64,000 bases of DNA from JABDMH01 sp965222645. Lineage in GTDB: Bacteria; Bacteroidota; Bacteroidia; Chitinophagales; Saprospiraceae. The notes beneath the pieces are model-generated. The model saw only the letters and a program-made list of their open reading frames with translations. It was not told the origin of the DNA and searched no databases. The stretch lies in NCBI GenBank assembly GCA_965222645.1, contig OZ244968.1:682001-746000 (forward strand), written 5' to 3'. How positions within the stretch are numbered: position 1 is the stretch's first letter; each line of letters opens with the position of its first letter. The position numbers and the translations under genes were made by a program. Shown piece by piece: positions 46,555-55,259 of this stretch.

Positions 46555-47640
46555 TTATCTCGCATAACCAAGACTTGTTAGCCAAGTTTGAATTTTTGAG
46601 TAATATCCCTCACAAGGCTTCCCAAGACCTTTCGATTCTAACTCCTCCAAACTCTCACCGAATAACCCTGTTTCACAAGATATAATATTATGGTTGCAGT
46701 CAGGTAGCGTCAAATATGTGAGGTTGTTATTTGCACCGATCGTTTTCTGGTAAAGAGCCAAACTTCTTCGCCAGTCAACTTGAGAATCCTTTTCCCCAAA
46801 AATTGCAAGTACTGGGATATTGATCTTAGTGAGTGTTTCAGCAAAATCAGGAACAACTATTGTTAATCCTGTTTCTTCGTCAAACTCTTGATTTTGAAGC
46901 ACCTTTTGAAAACTGAGGTAGTTTTCTATGGTATTAAACTTTCCATTCCTTAGTGCAAGAATCAGAGAGTCATTTTTTAAATTTGGTGAAGCAGCTAAAT
47001 ATTCCTCATAGGAACCCCCTTGCCGTTGAATGGTGAAGCCAGCCAGCCACTCGGAACTGAGCATTTCAATTTCTGCTTCACTCTTACCCAGAACTCGCCA
47101 ATTTGCCTCAAAAAGATATCCAATGGTTTCTAGATGGTCTGGTCCACTTGCAGAAATCCAGTATGAAATTTTTGAATCTTGGTTGATAACCAAAGGACAT
47201 ACCCAGCCACCACGACTGATACCCCATAGACCTATATTCTCTGAACCTGAAACCCTTAGCTTTCTAAGCTCTTCAATAGCAGCTAGTACCTCCTCACTGC
47301 TATTCTGAACCGATTGATTATAGTCAAACTTACCTTCACTTTCCCCACAACCTGCCTTATCATATACCATAACAGCCAGTCCAAGATCAACAAACATATT
47401 TCTTAATCTCTCATAGTACTTATCGCCTTCTACCATATTTGTTCGACCACTTCCTGGTACAAGCACTATTAATGATTTTGGAGTCTTGGCGGGTATATCA
47501 ATAAGACCACTATATTTTTTTCCTTCGAAGCTAAACTCGAAGGCTTCGGACTTCCTTCGCTCTTGGTTTTGTATGCATCCATAAAATAAGATGACGCAAA
47601 ACAATACCGAACAATAAGCAGCTATTCTAATTCTTATCAT
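46555..47640 (-). CDS. Alpha/beta-hydrolase lipoprotein, cassette C6
   Basis: 361 residues. The leader IAAYCSVLFCVILFYGC ends in a lipobox cysteine, so the protein is membrane-anchored. The hydrolase fold shows PGSGRTNMVEGDKYYERL (oxyanion strand), VYDKAGCGESEG, the nucleophile elbow LWGISRGGWVCP (Ser near residue 148), the acid in FGEKDSQVDW and the histidine in DCNHNI. It is likely an esterase or peptidase of unknown substrate. Its stop lies just before the R'' box of attC-C6; the start is about 100 bases inside the cassette boundary at 47740. Confidence 0.87.
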   Translation of the reverse strand: MIRIRIAAYCSVLFCVILFYGCIQNQERRKSEAFEFSFEGKKYSGLIDIPAKTPKSLIVLVPGSGRTNMVEGDKYYERLRNMFVDLGLAVMVYDKAGCGESEGKFDYNQSVQNSSEEVLAAIEELRKLRVSGSENIGLWGISRGGWVCPLVINQDSKISYWISASGPDHLETIGYLFEANWRVLGKSEAEIEMLSSEWLAGFTIQRQGGSYEEYLAASPNLKNDSLILALRNGKFNTIENYLSFQKVLQNQEFDEETGLTIVVPDFAETLTKINIPVLAIFGEKDSQVDWRRSLALYQKTIGANNNLTYLTLPDCNHNIISCETGLFGESLEELESKGLGKPCEGYYSKIQTWLTSLGYAR

Positions 47641-47734
47641 TTTTTACAGTTGTTTAGTTAATATTGATTCTAACCAATTTATTGTTGTCTTTCAACAAGT
47701 AAAGTCTGCTGTAGTTTTGCTTTTTCTTCATAAC

Positions 47735-47807
47735 CGCTAACGGATCGGGTGCATCCAGCGTCTCTACGAGGAACGAGTAGATATGCTGTGATGGCACCTT
47801 GTTATGT
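47735..47807 (-). other. attC-like site of cassette C5
   Basis: Minus strand: R'' CACATAAC, AAGGTGCCATCACAGC, loop around ATATCTACTCGTTCCTCGTAG, GCTGGATGCACC, CGATCCGTTAGCG (R'). Stem GGTGCCATCACAGC pairs with GCTGGATGCACC with bulges. R'' with its extension (TCCACATAAC) exactly complements the cassette start GTTATGTGGA. Uninterrupted, so it is a good reference site. Confidence 0.9.
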
Positions 47808-47811
47808 GGAG

Positions 47812-49008
47812 TTATTTTTTTGTTCTAAATTCGATTCGAGCAGTAATATCGTCCCAAGCCATTATTAATTTTCCTTTGTTATTTTCCTGTGATATTATTT
47901 CTATAAGGAATTTTTCTTGGATTGAGTTTACTTTTTTGCTTGCCATAATAACTCGCTCAAAGTCATATTCTTTTTTATAAGCACTTCCCCAAGCTTCTTC
48001 TTCTGTATTAAATATGAGCGCCCATTTATTTTCTGAAGGAATTGTAAATACATTATAAGTTCCTTTAGGAATGAGTTTATCCTGAAAAACTAAATCACAA
48101 GTGGAAGTAATAGTGGTTGGAGTGCCGGCACCTGTTCTCCATACTTCACCCCACGGAACCACATTCCCAAATATAGTTCTTCCTCTCTTAGATGGTCTTC
48201 CATAATCTATTCTTATATTGCATTCTCCTACGTTGACATTGAACTGTTCGTGTGGTGAAGGATCTCCGATTATTTTCTTTTTCGCAAATGAGTTAGTATG
48301 ATTCTCAATATCTATTGCTGCATGTCTTGTTATTGTGTAATTCCAAGGAGACCCTAGAGCATCAATTCTTTCTATATGATTATCACTATCCAAGTAGAAT
48401 TTTATGGGTGCAGAAATGTCACTGCTAAACTCAATTATTTTATCAGTTAACTGTATGATTTCCATATCATAATCACCGATTACGTAGTTGAGGAATTTGA
48501 GACCATCGTTAATTTCGCCAGCGATTACTAATTGATTTAACCACTCCCACTGCCCAAAGATCGGTGTCCATCCTCCGAAGAAATCCATTCTTTTAGAGTT
48601 GTGAACAAATTGTTTTTCTCCTGATTTATCTATTAATCGAAAATCCACGACTTCATTCTGAGAAGTCATTGTAATGCGCACAGGTAGTCCTGTTTTTGAT
48701 TCAAGCGGTTTAGAAGTGTTGGATAAATCGTAGAATTGAACATCCATATTTCTTATCGAACCATCCTCGTTATAATTATAAGAAAACTGTCTTAAATGAG
48801 GTTCTGGATATAAGTGAATTGCTCTACCAAAAAGATGGTTTCCAACCAATGTAAAGGTTTCAATACTTGCTGTATCTGCACCCCATTCAGCAATAAAGCT
48901 TGCTGTGTATGTCTGCCCATTTTCGTTGATGACATAGGGCTCCATGAATTGTGAAAATGTACTTATTGTTATTAGGCAAAAGTATATTGTAAGTTGAAGT
49001 GTTTTCAT
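47812..49008 (-). CDS. Secreted DUF2911 protein, cassette C5
   Basis: 398 residues from the ATG at 49008, which begins a signal peptide (MKTLQLTIYFCLITISTFSQ); an upstream ATG at 49029 is inside the cassette border region. The C-terminal third is DUF2911: VGECNIRIDYGRPSKRGRTI, WGEVWRTGAGTPTTITSTCD, LIPKGTYNVFTIP and WALIFNTEEEAWG. The N-terminal 230 residues are beta-rich and unassigned. DUF2911 proteins are secreted, of unknown function, common in Bacteroidota. It is the only gene of the cassette. Confidence 0.87.
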   Translation of the reverse strand: MKTLQLTIYFCLITISTFSQFMEPYVINENGQTYTASFIAEWGADTASIETFTLVGNHLFGRAIHLYPEPHLRQFSYNYNEDGSIRNMDVQFYDLSNTSKPLESKTGLPVRITMTSQNEVVDFRLIDKSGEKQFVHNSKRMDFFGGWTPIFGQWEWLNQLVIAGEINDGLKFLNYVIGDYDMEIIQLTDKIIEFSSDISAPIKFYLDSDNHIERIDALGSPWNYTITRHAAIDIENHTNSFAKKKIIGDPSPHEQFNVNVGECNIRIDYGRPSKRGRTIFGNVVPWGEVWRTGAGTPTTITSTCDLVFQDKLIPKGTYNVFTIPSENKWALIFNTEEEAWGSAYKKEYDFERVIMASKKVNSIQEKFLIEIISQENNKGKLIMAWDDITARIEFRTKK

Positions 49009-49027
49009 TTGCTTAATTTTTAATTCC

Positions 49028-49162
49028 ACATAACGCTTCGGGGCTAGGCGCAGTGCCGGCCAGGCTCTATAAGTCTATCTAAACGTTCAGTTTCAATATA
49101 AGATAAGTTTGAACAGCAATGTTACTGCCAATGCCGGCATTGTGTCCTAGCCCCTGTTGATG
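49028..49162 (-). other. attC-like site of cassette C4
   Basis: 135 bases. Minus strand: R'' CATCAAC, AGGGGCTAGGACACAATGCC, GGC, a long loop, GCCGGCACTGCGCCTAGCCC, CGAAGCGTTATGT (R'). The stem GGGGCTAGG/CCTAGCCCC is perfect and is followed by GCCGGC on both sides with unpaired bases between, the usual attC pattern. R'' with extension TGCCATCAAC is the exact complement of the cassette start GTTGATGGCA. Confidence 0.92.
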
Positions 49163-49942
49163 GCAGTGTTTCATTTGCAGTTCTCAAGTATTTGTTTAAC
49201 TAGATCACCCGGCAAGTCAATTTTCCTTTGAATCAATCCTAGGGCTTTTCTAATCCAAACCTTTAAATTGGTCTCATAATTTGCTAATGAAATCATTTCT
49301 TTGTTCGGTAGGGTTCCTGAAAGAGCAAAACGGATATTGTGTAACCGGGCCTTCATCTCGCTCTTTAAGGCTTCCTCAAGTTCCCAAACGATCATGTCCA
49401 CCTTGGCTTTGTTTATATTCTCATGGTATTCTTCAATGATTCTTAGTTCGCTAATATGATGCAAATGATAGTTCTTGCGGACCCAGTTGTGAAATTCATG
49501 AATCCTTTCATGGTATTCTTCCAATGATCCCGTTAGATCTACTTGATTGGTTTGGGATTTTAAGAATTCTTTCGCTGGAACCTTCCAGCCTTTGTACGTC
49601 AATAATTGGCCCTTGTTTAAAAAGAGTTTCAGTTCGTTATTTATCAGTTCCCAAGTAGCCCCTATTATTGGCAATCGATAATGCTGACTCATTTCCCTCA
49701 AATTATGAATAAATACCACAAGAGGATCATGTTTTAGGTGTTCATGTACATATTCCTTATAGGCACTATATAATTCCTCCTTAGCCTTTAATTTCTTGTA
49801 AGTCCCTCGAGAATGATCAACCAGAGTGGTTTGACCCCCTATAAACCAGACAAAATCACATTGGTTAGATAATCGTATTTAAAAATGCCATAACTTTATT
49901 GTTGCTGGATACGACCGACGGTTACCTTTGTACCGATGGTTA

Positions 49943-50962
49943 TCAAAGTGATATGGCGCCATTCGCTTTTAGTTTTTTTAATAACTGGCCATCGAGGCCA
50001 CTTTTTAAAATACTGGATACTTCCCTCAGATCACCATTACCCGATATTAGATAATGCGGCACTTTCAGCCTTAACTTGTACCGATGATTTCCCAATTCCA
50101 TTCGTTCAACCAGGTCTTTATACCATAGTTTGCAGAATAATATAGGAGGGAGGTGATCCAAGCTACCATGTAATCTAATATTATTATAGGTCATATAGAA
50201 ATGATCCAAGTGTTTTTCCAAATCAGCAAGACTCATGAAAATTTCGGGATCCAAAGACTTTCCAAGGATTGAGTGAAAACTTTCGATATGGCCATTTTCC
50301 TGTGGTGTGTACGGATGAGTAAATACCTGATTTATATAGTTGTCAGATAAATATTCTTGTATCATGGATGCTGCAAATCGGGAATCATTATCATTCCTGA
50401 GCTCAACAGTGATGCCTCTAGACAATAAGTCTGCCGGTTGTAAGTGATCCACGATTATCTGTTCCCACAATTGCTTGACTTGCTCCTTCTTAATGGAGTA
50501 CCCCACCATCCAGTCAAGTACTTTTCGACTAAACGTGTCAATGACTGTTAGGATGTAGGCATAGCGGCTGTGCTGTTGTACCCATTGGAATTTTATATCC
50601 ATTTCAAGTACCTGCAAAGGCCTACATGGACTTACACGTCGATACTTCACATATCTGCGCTTTACCTTGGTTGTCCTGTCAAGCAATAATTGGTATAAGC
50701 CCATTAGTCGATATACTTTTTTATGATTAATTATATAGCCTAGCAAACACAGAGCAGCTGTCATGGCCCGGTATCCATAGTCAGTCTCCGGATTCCTTTT
50801 AATCCTTACCATCTCTTCAACAACCTCAACATTACTCACCTCAACCAATTGATTTTCTTGCTCAATCCTGAGTGTCGTTTTAGATGGTGGCAATCCACCC
50901 TTTCTTCCTGTTCGATCATTATAATATTGATACTTACTAATCTTGCAAATACCTAAGACCAC
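49943..50962 (-). CDS. ISx1 transposase OrfB (copy 1)
   Basis: 339 residues as an open frame from a GTG; the real product begins in orfA and enters this frame by -1 slippage on an A tract. Integrase core (rve) with the DDE triad: LEMDIKFQWVQ (Asp), VELRNDNDSRFAA (Asp) and PQENGHIESFHS (Glu). The helper N-terminal segment has YGYRAMTAALCLLGY. Identical to the copy 2 protein at 54240-55259. With its orfA interrupted, it is not expected to be expressed as a fusion. Confidence 0.9.
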   Translation of the reverse strand: MVLGICKISKYQYYNDRTGRKGGLPPSKTTLRIEQENQLVEVSNVEVVEEMVRIKRNPETDYGYRAMTAALCLLGYIINHKKVYRLMGLYQLLLDRTTKVKRRYVKYRRVSPCRPLQVLEMDIKFQWVQQHSRYAYILTVIDTFSRKVLDWMVGYSIKKEQVKQLWEQIIVDHLQPADLLSRGITVELRNDNDSRFAASMIQEYLSDNYINQVFTHPYTPQENGHIESFHSILGKSLDPEIFMSLADLEKHLDHFYMTYNNIRLHGSLDHLPPILFCKLWYKDLVERMELGNHRYKLRLKVPHYLISGNGDLREVSSILKSGLDGQLLKKLKANGAISL

Positions 50963-51015
50963 ATCTCGCTTTAAGCCTTTAAAAATATATTCTCGAGCAA
51001 GTGCCTTACGCTCTG

Positions 51016-51281
51016 CTACTGATATTTTTTTTTAATCAGTTCATCTTTCAATTTACTTTCCAGCTCCTTTTCTGCAATAATTTGCTTAAGCATCTCATTC
51101 TCCTTTCGAAGCCGCTTAACCTCCTTTAATCGCGCCTTATTCGCTCCATGTGCCAGACCAGCCTTTCCCATCGACCTGTACTTCTTCCTCCAATAGTAAT
51201 AAGTGCCCTGATATACTCCATGCTTATCAATGGTCTTCTTTACACCGTTAAGCTCTGCCTCCTTTAGGATAGACAACTTCT
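51016..51281 (-). pseudogene. ISx1 OrfA, 5' end cut off by ISx2
   Basis: The remaining 86 residues start inside the helix-turn-helix (SILKEAELNGVKKTIDKHGV) and continue with the leucine-zipper-like LKEVKRLRKENEMLKQIIAE. The first 13 codons lie at 52622-52664 on the far side of ISx2. The intact version is at 53887-54186. Confidence 0.85.
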
Positions 51282-51338
51282 CGGCTGTCTTAACCCCCTA
51301 TAAACTGGACAAGAATTCTCTTAGTTAATTAATTAATG

Positions 51339-52235
51339 TCAATTGGCCACCCAAACCGCTTTAAACTCTGGCCGATATTTGCGAATTTCAAATAACGGAC
51401 ACTCATAGTCTATGCCAGAATGAATGCGATCTGTATTATAAAATTTAATAAATCTTACCATCGTTTGCTTTAAATCTTCTTCATCTTCAAATTCGAATCG
51501 ATGACAAATAGTACGTTGTATTATTGAATGAAATGCTTCGATATGACCATTTTGTTCTGGTGTTCGTGGACGAGTAAATTCTTGCTTTGCTCCACTACGC
51601 TCACTAAAAAATGACCGTACTTGATGTGCTACAAATTGGCTGCCATTGTCACATCGAATGTAAAAACTCACCGGAAATTTAATGATCGAAAATATCTTTT
51701 CAAATAGGGCAATCACATCTCGATGTCCTAGTCGCCTACCTTGAATATAGCCTAAAACATACCTTGACTTGACATCCAACACCGTTAGTTGCATCATGTT
51801 TCGATGGGTTCCATGAACATAGATATACTTGATATCGATTTCTATATGCTCAAATATCCCATCGGGTTGTGGCACGAGCTCTTTAACCCATAATCTGGGC
51901 TGTCTTTGAACTACTCGCTTGGTATTCAATAGATTATTCTCCTTCATTAAGCGGTACACCTTCTTTTTGTTAATCAAATAATCTCCACGTTTGCATAGCC
52001 AGTGTGTCACTTTTATATAACCATAGTCCACAAACTCATGATCTAATAGCCGTTTGATCTGCCTAACCACTTCTTCGTTTGATACTACCGTTCCATCCGT
52101 TTTACTTGTAAACTCGCTAGCTGTTTTTCCTCTACTGCCATTTCGTGTAATATAATAGTAGCTGCTGCGGCAAACATTGCTCGCCTTCAGGCATACATCT
52201 ACTTTATTCCCCTGATCAATATACATGCGTGCCAC
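51339..52235 (-). CDS. ISx2 transposase OrfB
   Basis: 298 residues. The rve integrase core shows the DDE triad in HIEIDIKYIYVHG (Asp), FYIRCDNGSQFVAHQ (Asp) and PEQNGHIEAFHSIIQ (Glu). Upstream is the HTH-like YGYIKVTHWLCKRGDYLINK segment typical of IS3-family OrfB. It is normally made as an OrfAB fusion by -1 frameshifting at the A tract near 52263. Confidence 0.9.
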   Translation of the reverse strand: MARMYIDQGNKVDVCLKASNVCRSSYYYITRNGSRGKTASEFTSKTDGTVVSNEEVVRQIKRLLDHEFVDYGYIKVTHWLCKRGDYLINKKKVYRLMKENNLLNTKRVVQRQPRLWVKELVPQPDGIFEHIEIDIKYIYVHGTHRNMMQLTVLDVKSRYVLGYIQGRRLGHRDVIALFEKIFSIIKFPVSFYIRCDNGSQFVAHQVRSFFSERSGAKQEFTRPRTPEQNGHIEAFHSIIQRTICHRFEFEDEEDLKQTMVRFIKFYNTDRIHSGIDYECPLFEIRKYRPEFKAVWVAN

Positions 52236-52249
52236 TTCCTTTCTCTGTA

Positions 52250-52549
52250 CTAGCGGTATCGAGTTTTTTTTAGCAGTTCATCTTTGATCCGTATGGTCAA
52301 AGCCTGATCTGCAACAACTTGACGTAACCGTTCAATTTCTCGATGCAGCTCCTTCTTCTCCCGATCTACATTACTTCCCGATTTGCCTAATCCAGCTTGG
52401 CCCTCAGCTTCATATTTACTCCGCCAACGGTAAATCATATTGGAAGACACACCATGCCTTCTCGATGACTCAGAAACGCTATGTAACTCTGCATCTTGCA
52501 GTACCTGCATCTTCTCTGATGCGCTCCATCTCCTTCTTTTTTTTCTCAT
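52250..52549 (-). CDS. ISx2 OrfA
   Basis: 99 residues: an N-terminal helix-turn-helix of the HTH_Tnp_1 type (RRRWSASEKMQVLQDAELHS, MIYRWRSKYEAEGQAGLGKS) and a C-terminal leucine-zipper segment (LHREIERLRQVVADQALTIR). It binds the element ends and regulates the fusion transposase. It ends in an A-rich slippery stretch (LLKKTRYR). Confidence 0.88.
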   Translation of the reverse strand: MRKKRRRWSASEKMQVLQDAELHSVSESSRRHGVSSNMIYRWRSKYEAEGQAGLGKSGSNVDREKKELHREIERLRQVVADQALTIRIKDELLKKTRYR

Positions 52550-52978
52550 GATTCCTCTAATTTAATATTCTCTTATTTCGAGAAATCCCATTCCGGTTTT
52601 TTAGGGGGCTAGAAGGCGGCTTCTGTGTACTTCCTAATTGCCATACTCATAATTACAAAATATTTGTTGTAATTCTGTCTGGTTAATTAGGGGAGCGGAA
52701 CACAGAGATTTTGCACTTGCAACAAAATTATGTAGCCGAAATACCATCTCCATAAAAATAAAATCTCTCTTGTAGTAGTTTGGGCGAGTCATAAGTTCCC
52801 CTTTATCATATTTGCTAGAGGTCACATCTTTTATGAGTTCAATCAGCACTTCAAAGTTTCTGTCGAACAAGTTTATAGTATATTGCAACTCCTCAAGTTT
52901 TAGTAGTACTTTATATTCAGGTCTACCGTACAACTCTTTTTCTAGAGAAATAATCTTATTGACATTCATTGCATCGGA

Positions 52979-53317
52979 TCATTCTTCACTGATGTTGGGT
53001 TTGAAATCATCTAACAATTTCTTGATTCTATCTAGTTCACTTATGTGACTTGCGAAGGCAGATTCATCTATCCGATAGAGATATTTCTTTGTTATCATGT
53101 CGAAATGGTGAATAATTGGAAAAATCTCTTGTGTCCTTCCATTTTCGTCAGGAAGAAACCTGCTTTTTAGCTCTTCGTTTTGTTCGAAGATTGGGAAGAT
53201 TATTTCTTTGACGTAGCTCGAAAATTGATTTGCTAACTCTGATGCCACATCAGAGTAATCGTACACTTCGAGAAGCCATTTGTTCTCACCAATTTGTGTT
53301 TTAAAATACTCTTTCAT
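52979..53317 (-). CDS. Unknown small protein, first gene of cassette C4
   Basis: 112 residues, acidic, helical, without signal peptide (GENKWLLEVYDYSDVASELA, FPIIHHFDMITKKYLYRIDE, LDRIKKLLDDFKPNISEE). The ATG at 53317 is about 24 bases from the cassette boundary, a usual distance. It lies 9 bases before the gene that the nested insertion sequences split. The two-gene layout, one small and one larger protein, would suit a toxin-antitoxin or immunity pair, but nothing in the sequence confirms that. Confidence 0.6.
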   Translation of the reverse strand: MKEYFKTQIGENKWLLEVYDYSDVASELANQFSSYVKEIIFPIFEQNEELKSRFLPDENGRTQEIFPIIHHFDMITKKYLYRIDESAFASHISELDRIKKLLDDFKPNISEE

Positions 53318-53335
53318 TTTTGTTAATTATTGCCA

Positions 53336-53405
53336 TCAACGTTTAGGCTGCATCCGGAGTACGAAGCGTTAGCGAAGTATTCCGTGATGGCAGCATGTTA
53401 TGGGC
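53336..53405 (-). other. attC-like site of cassette C3
   Basis: Minus strand: R'' CCCATAAC, ATGCTGCCATCACGGAATAC, loop TTCGCTAACGCTTC, GTACTCCGGATGCAGCC, TAAACGTTGATG (R'). Stem GCTGCCATCACGGAATAC pairs with GTACTCCGGATGCAGC with a bulge. R'' with extension TGCCCATAAC is the exact complement of the cassette start GTTATGGGCA. Uninterrupted. Confidence 0.92.
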
Positions 53406-53886
53406 ATTTTCCTTATTCAATAGAGATGGCTTTAGAAGTCTGCATTGTAAATATCACACAAACTATTGGATTGCCTTTGACACCACTCAAAAAAAGGAGG
53501 GTAATCCCAATATCGAATCAGACTAATGTCATAATCATACCAATAGGGAGTAAATGAAAAACCACTTTCAATACTTCTTCGGAATAGGTCCATCGCTAGC
53601 CTGTCATTTCCACTTAATGCCTCAATCCTGGCTAAGTCATAATATTTGCGTCCTTCTTGATACCACTTTACATTTTTGGTTGTTATTTCTTCCTTAATCC
53701 TTGCTAACTCTACAGTATCACCTATTTGGAAAATTGCTATGGCATAAAGACCTATAATCCTTGTATCGCCTTGATAAGTGGGATAAGAATTCTTAAACTC
53801 TTCGGCGGCCATTTTAAAATCCTCTTTAAGATAGTGTTCCGCTCCCCTAATTAACCAGACAGAATTACAACAAATATTTTGTAATT

Positions 53887-54186
53887 ATGAGTATGGCAAT
53901 TAGGAAGTACACAGAAGCCGAGAAGTTGTCTATCCTAAAGGAGGCAGAGCTTAACGGTGTAAAGAAGACCATTGATAAGCATGGAGTATATCAGGGCACT
54001 TATTACTATTGGAGGAAGAAGTACAGGTCGATGGGAAAGGCTGGTCTGGCACATGGAGCGAATAAGGCGCGATTAAAGGAGGTTAAGCGGCTTCGAAAGG
54101 AGAATGAGATGCTTAAGCAAATTATTGCAGAAAAGGAGCTGGAAAGTAAATTGAAAGATGAACTGATTAAAAAAAAATATCAGTAG
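53887..54186 (+). CDS. ISx1 OrfA (copy 2)
   Basis: 99 residues, intact: HTH (RKYTEAEKLSILKEAELNG, GTYYYWRKKYRSMGKAGLAH) and leucine-zipper-like helix (LKEVKRLRKENEMLKQIIAE). The frame ends LIKKKYQ at an A9 tract; slipping back one base reads on as KKISVAERKALAREYIFKG into OrfB, so programmed -1 frameshifting makes the transposase. Confidence 0.92.
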   Translation: MSMAIRKYTEAEKLSILKEAELNGVKKTIDKHGVYQGTYYYWRKKYRSMGKAGLAHGANKARLKEVKRLRKENEMLKQIIAEKELESKLKDELIKKKYQ

Positions 54187-54239
54187 CAGAGCGTAAGGCA
54201 CTTGCTCGAGAATATATTTTTAAAGGCTTAAAGCGAGAT

Positions 54240-55259
54240 GTGGTCTTAGGTATTTGCAAGATTAGTAAGTATCAATATTATAATGATCGAACAGGAAGAA
54301 AGGGTGGATTGCCACCATCTAAAACGACACTCAGGATTGAGCAAGAAAATCAATTGGTTGAGGTGAGTAATGTTGAGGTTGTTGAAGAGATGGTAAGGAT
54401 TAAAAGGAATCCGGAGACTGACTATGGATACCGGGCCATGACAGCTGCTCTGTGTTTGCTAGGCTATATAATTAATCATAAAAAAGTATATCGACTAATG
54501 GGCTTATACCAATTATTGCTTGACAGGACAACCAAGGTAAAGCGCAGATATGTGAAGTATCGACGTGTAAGTCCATGTAGGCCTTTGCAGGTACTTGAAA
54601 TGGATATAAAATTCCAATGGGTACAACAGCACAGCCGCTATGCCTACATCCTAACAGTCATTGACACGTTTAGTCGAAAAGTACTTGACTGGATGGTGGG
54701 GTACTCCATTAAGAAGGAGCAAGTCAAGCAATTGTGGGAACAGATAATCGTGGATCACTTACAACCGGCAGACTTATTGTCTAGAGGCATCACTGTTGAG
54801 CTCAGGAATGATAATGATTCCCGATTTGCAGCATCCATGATACAAGAATATTTATCTGACAACTATATAAATCAGGTATTTACTCATCCGTACACACCAC
54901 AGGAAAATGGCCATATCGAAAGTTTTCACTCAATCCTTGGAAAGTCTTTGGATCCCGAAATTTTCATGAGTCTTGCTGATTTGGAAAAACACTTGGATCA
55001 TTTCTATATGACCTATAATAATATTAGATTACATGGTAGCTTGGATCACCTCCCTCCTATATTATTCTGCAAACTATGGTATAAAGACCTGGTTGAACGA
55101 ATGGAATTGGGAAATCATCGGTACAAGTTAAGGCTGAAAGTGCCGCATTATCTAATATCGGGTAATGGTGATCTGAGGGAAGTATCCAGTATTTTAAAAA
55201 GTGGCCTCGATGGCCAGTTATTAAAAAAACTAAAAGCGAATGGCGCCATATCACTTTGA
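54240..55259 (+). CDS. ISx1 transposase OrfB (copy 2)
   Basis: 339 residues as a stand-alone frame from a GTG, but coding continues upstream to the A9 tract at about 54173-54181, confirming OrfAB fusion. DDE residues are in LEMDIKFQWVQ, VELRNDNDSRFAA and PQENGHIESFHS. Identical to the copy 1 protein. Confidence 0.92.
   Translation: MVLGICKISKYQYYNDRTGRKGGLPPSKTTLRIEQENQLVEVSNVEVVEEMVRIKRNPETDYGYRAMTAALCLLGYIINHKKVYRLMGLYQLLLDRTTKVKRRYVKYRRVSPCRPLQVLEMDIKFQWVQQHSRYAYILTVIDTFSRKVLDWMVGYSIKKEQVKQLWEQIIVDHLQPADLLSRGITVELRNDNDSRFAASMIQEYLSDNYINQVFTHPYTPQENGHIESFHSILGKSLDPEIFMSLADLEKHLDHFYMTYNNIRLHGSLDHLPPILFCKLWYKDLVERMELGNHRYKLRLKVPHYLISGNGDLREVSSILKSGLDGQLLKKLKANGAISL

Larger units (their letters stand above)
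51287..52616 (-). mobile_element. ISx2 (IS3 family), inserted in ISx1
   Basis: 1330 bp, with a 5-bp duplication CGGCT (51282-51286 and 52617-52621). The ends TAACCCCCTATAAACTGG and, complemented, TAGCCCCCTAAAAAACCGG are imperfect inverted repeats that resemble those of ISx1 and ISx3. It carries orfA and orfB with a short gap and an A-run at their junction. It appears intact. Confidence 0.9.
49827..52702 (-). mobile_element. ISx1 copy 1 (IS3 family), itself interrupted by ISx2
   Basis: Ends TGGTTTGACCCCC and GGGGAGCGGAACA, flanked by the direct repeat CAGAG (49822-49826 and 52703-52707). Subtracting ISx2 and one CGGCT leaves 1541 bp, exactly the length of ISx1 copy 2 at 53835-55375. The orfA of this copy is cut by ISx2, so the copy cannot make its own transposase. 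The 81 bases at 52622-52702 are the detached 5' end, including the terminal inverted repeat. Confidence 0.92.
49171..52969 (-). pseudogene. Unknown protein gene of cassette C4, split by nested IS elements
   Basis: 5' part 52703-52969 (from the ATG at 52969), 3' part 49171-49826. Removing 49827-52702 plus one copy of the 5-bp duplication CAGAG joins ...HNFVASAKS to LVDHSRGTYKKLKAKEELYS in frame, giving 305 residues. The protein is charged, helical and soluble (KDVTSSKYDKGELMTRPNYY, EYHERIHEFHNWVRKNYHLH). No family is recognised. It follows the 112-residue gene of the same cassette by 9 bases, so they formed a two-gene unit. Clean ends show that the insertion is recent; the gene is now inactive. 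Confidence 0.85.

Noticed and set aside
53432..53812. Separate 126-residue TPR-like gene
   Set aside because: It is the 3' end of the cyclase-TPR gene cut by ISx1; the frame is continuous once the element and one GATAG are removed.
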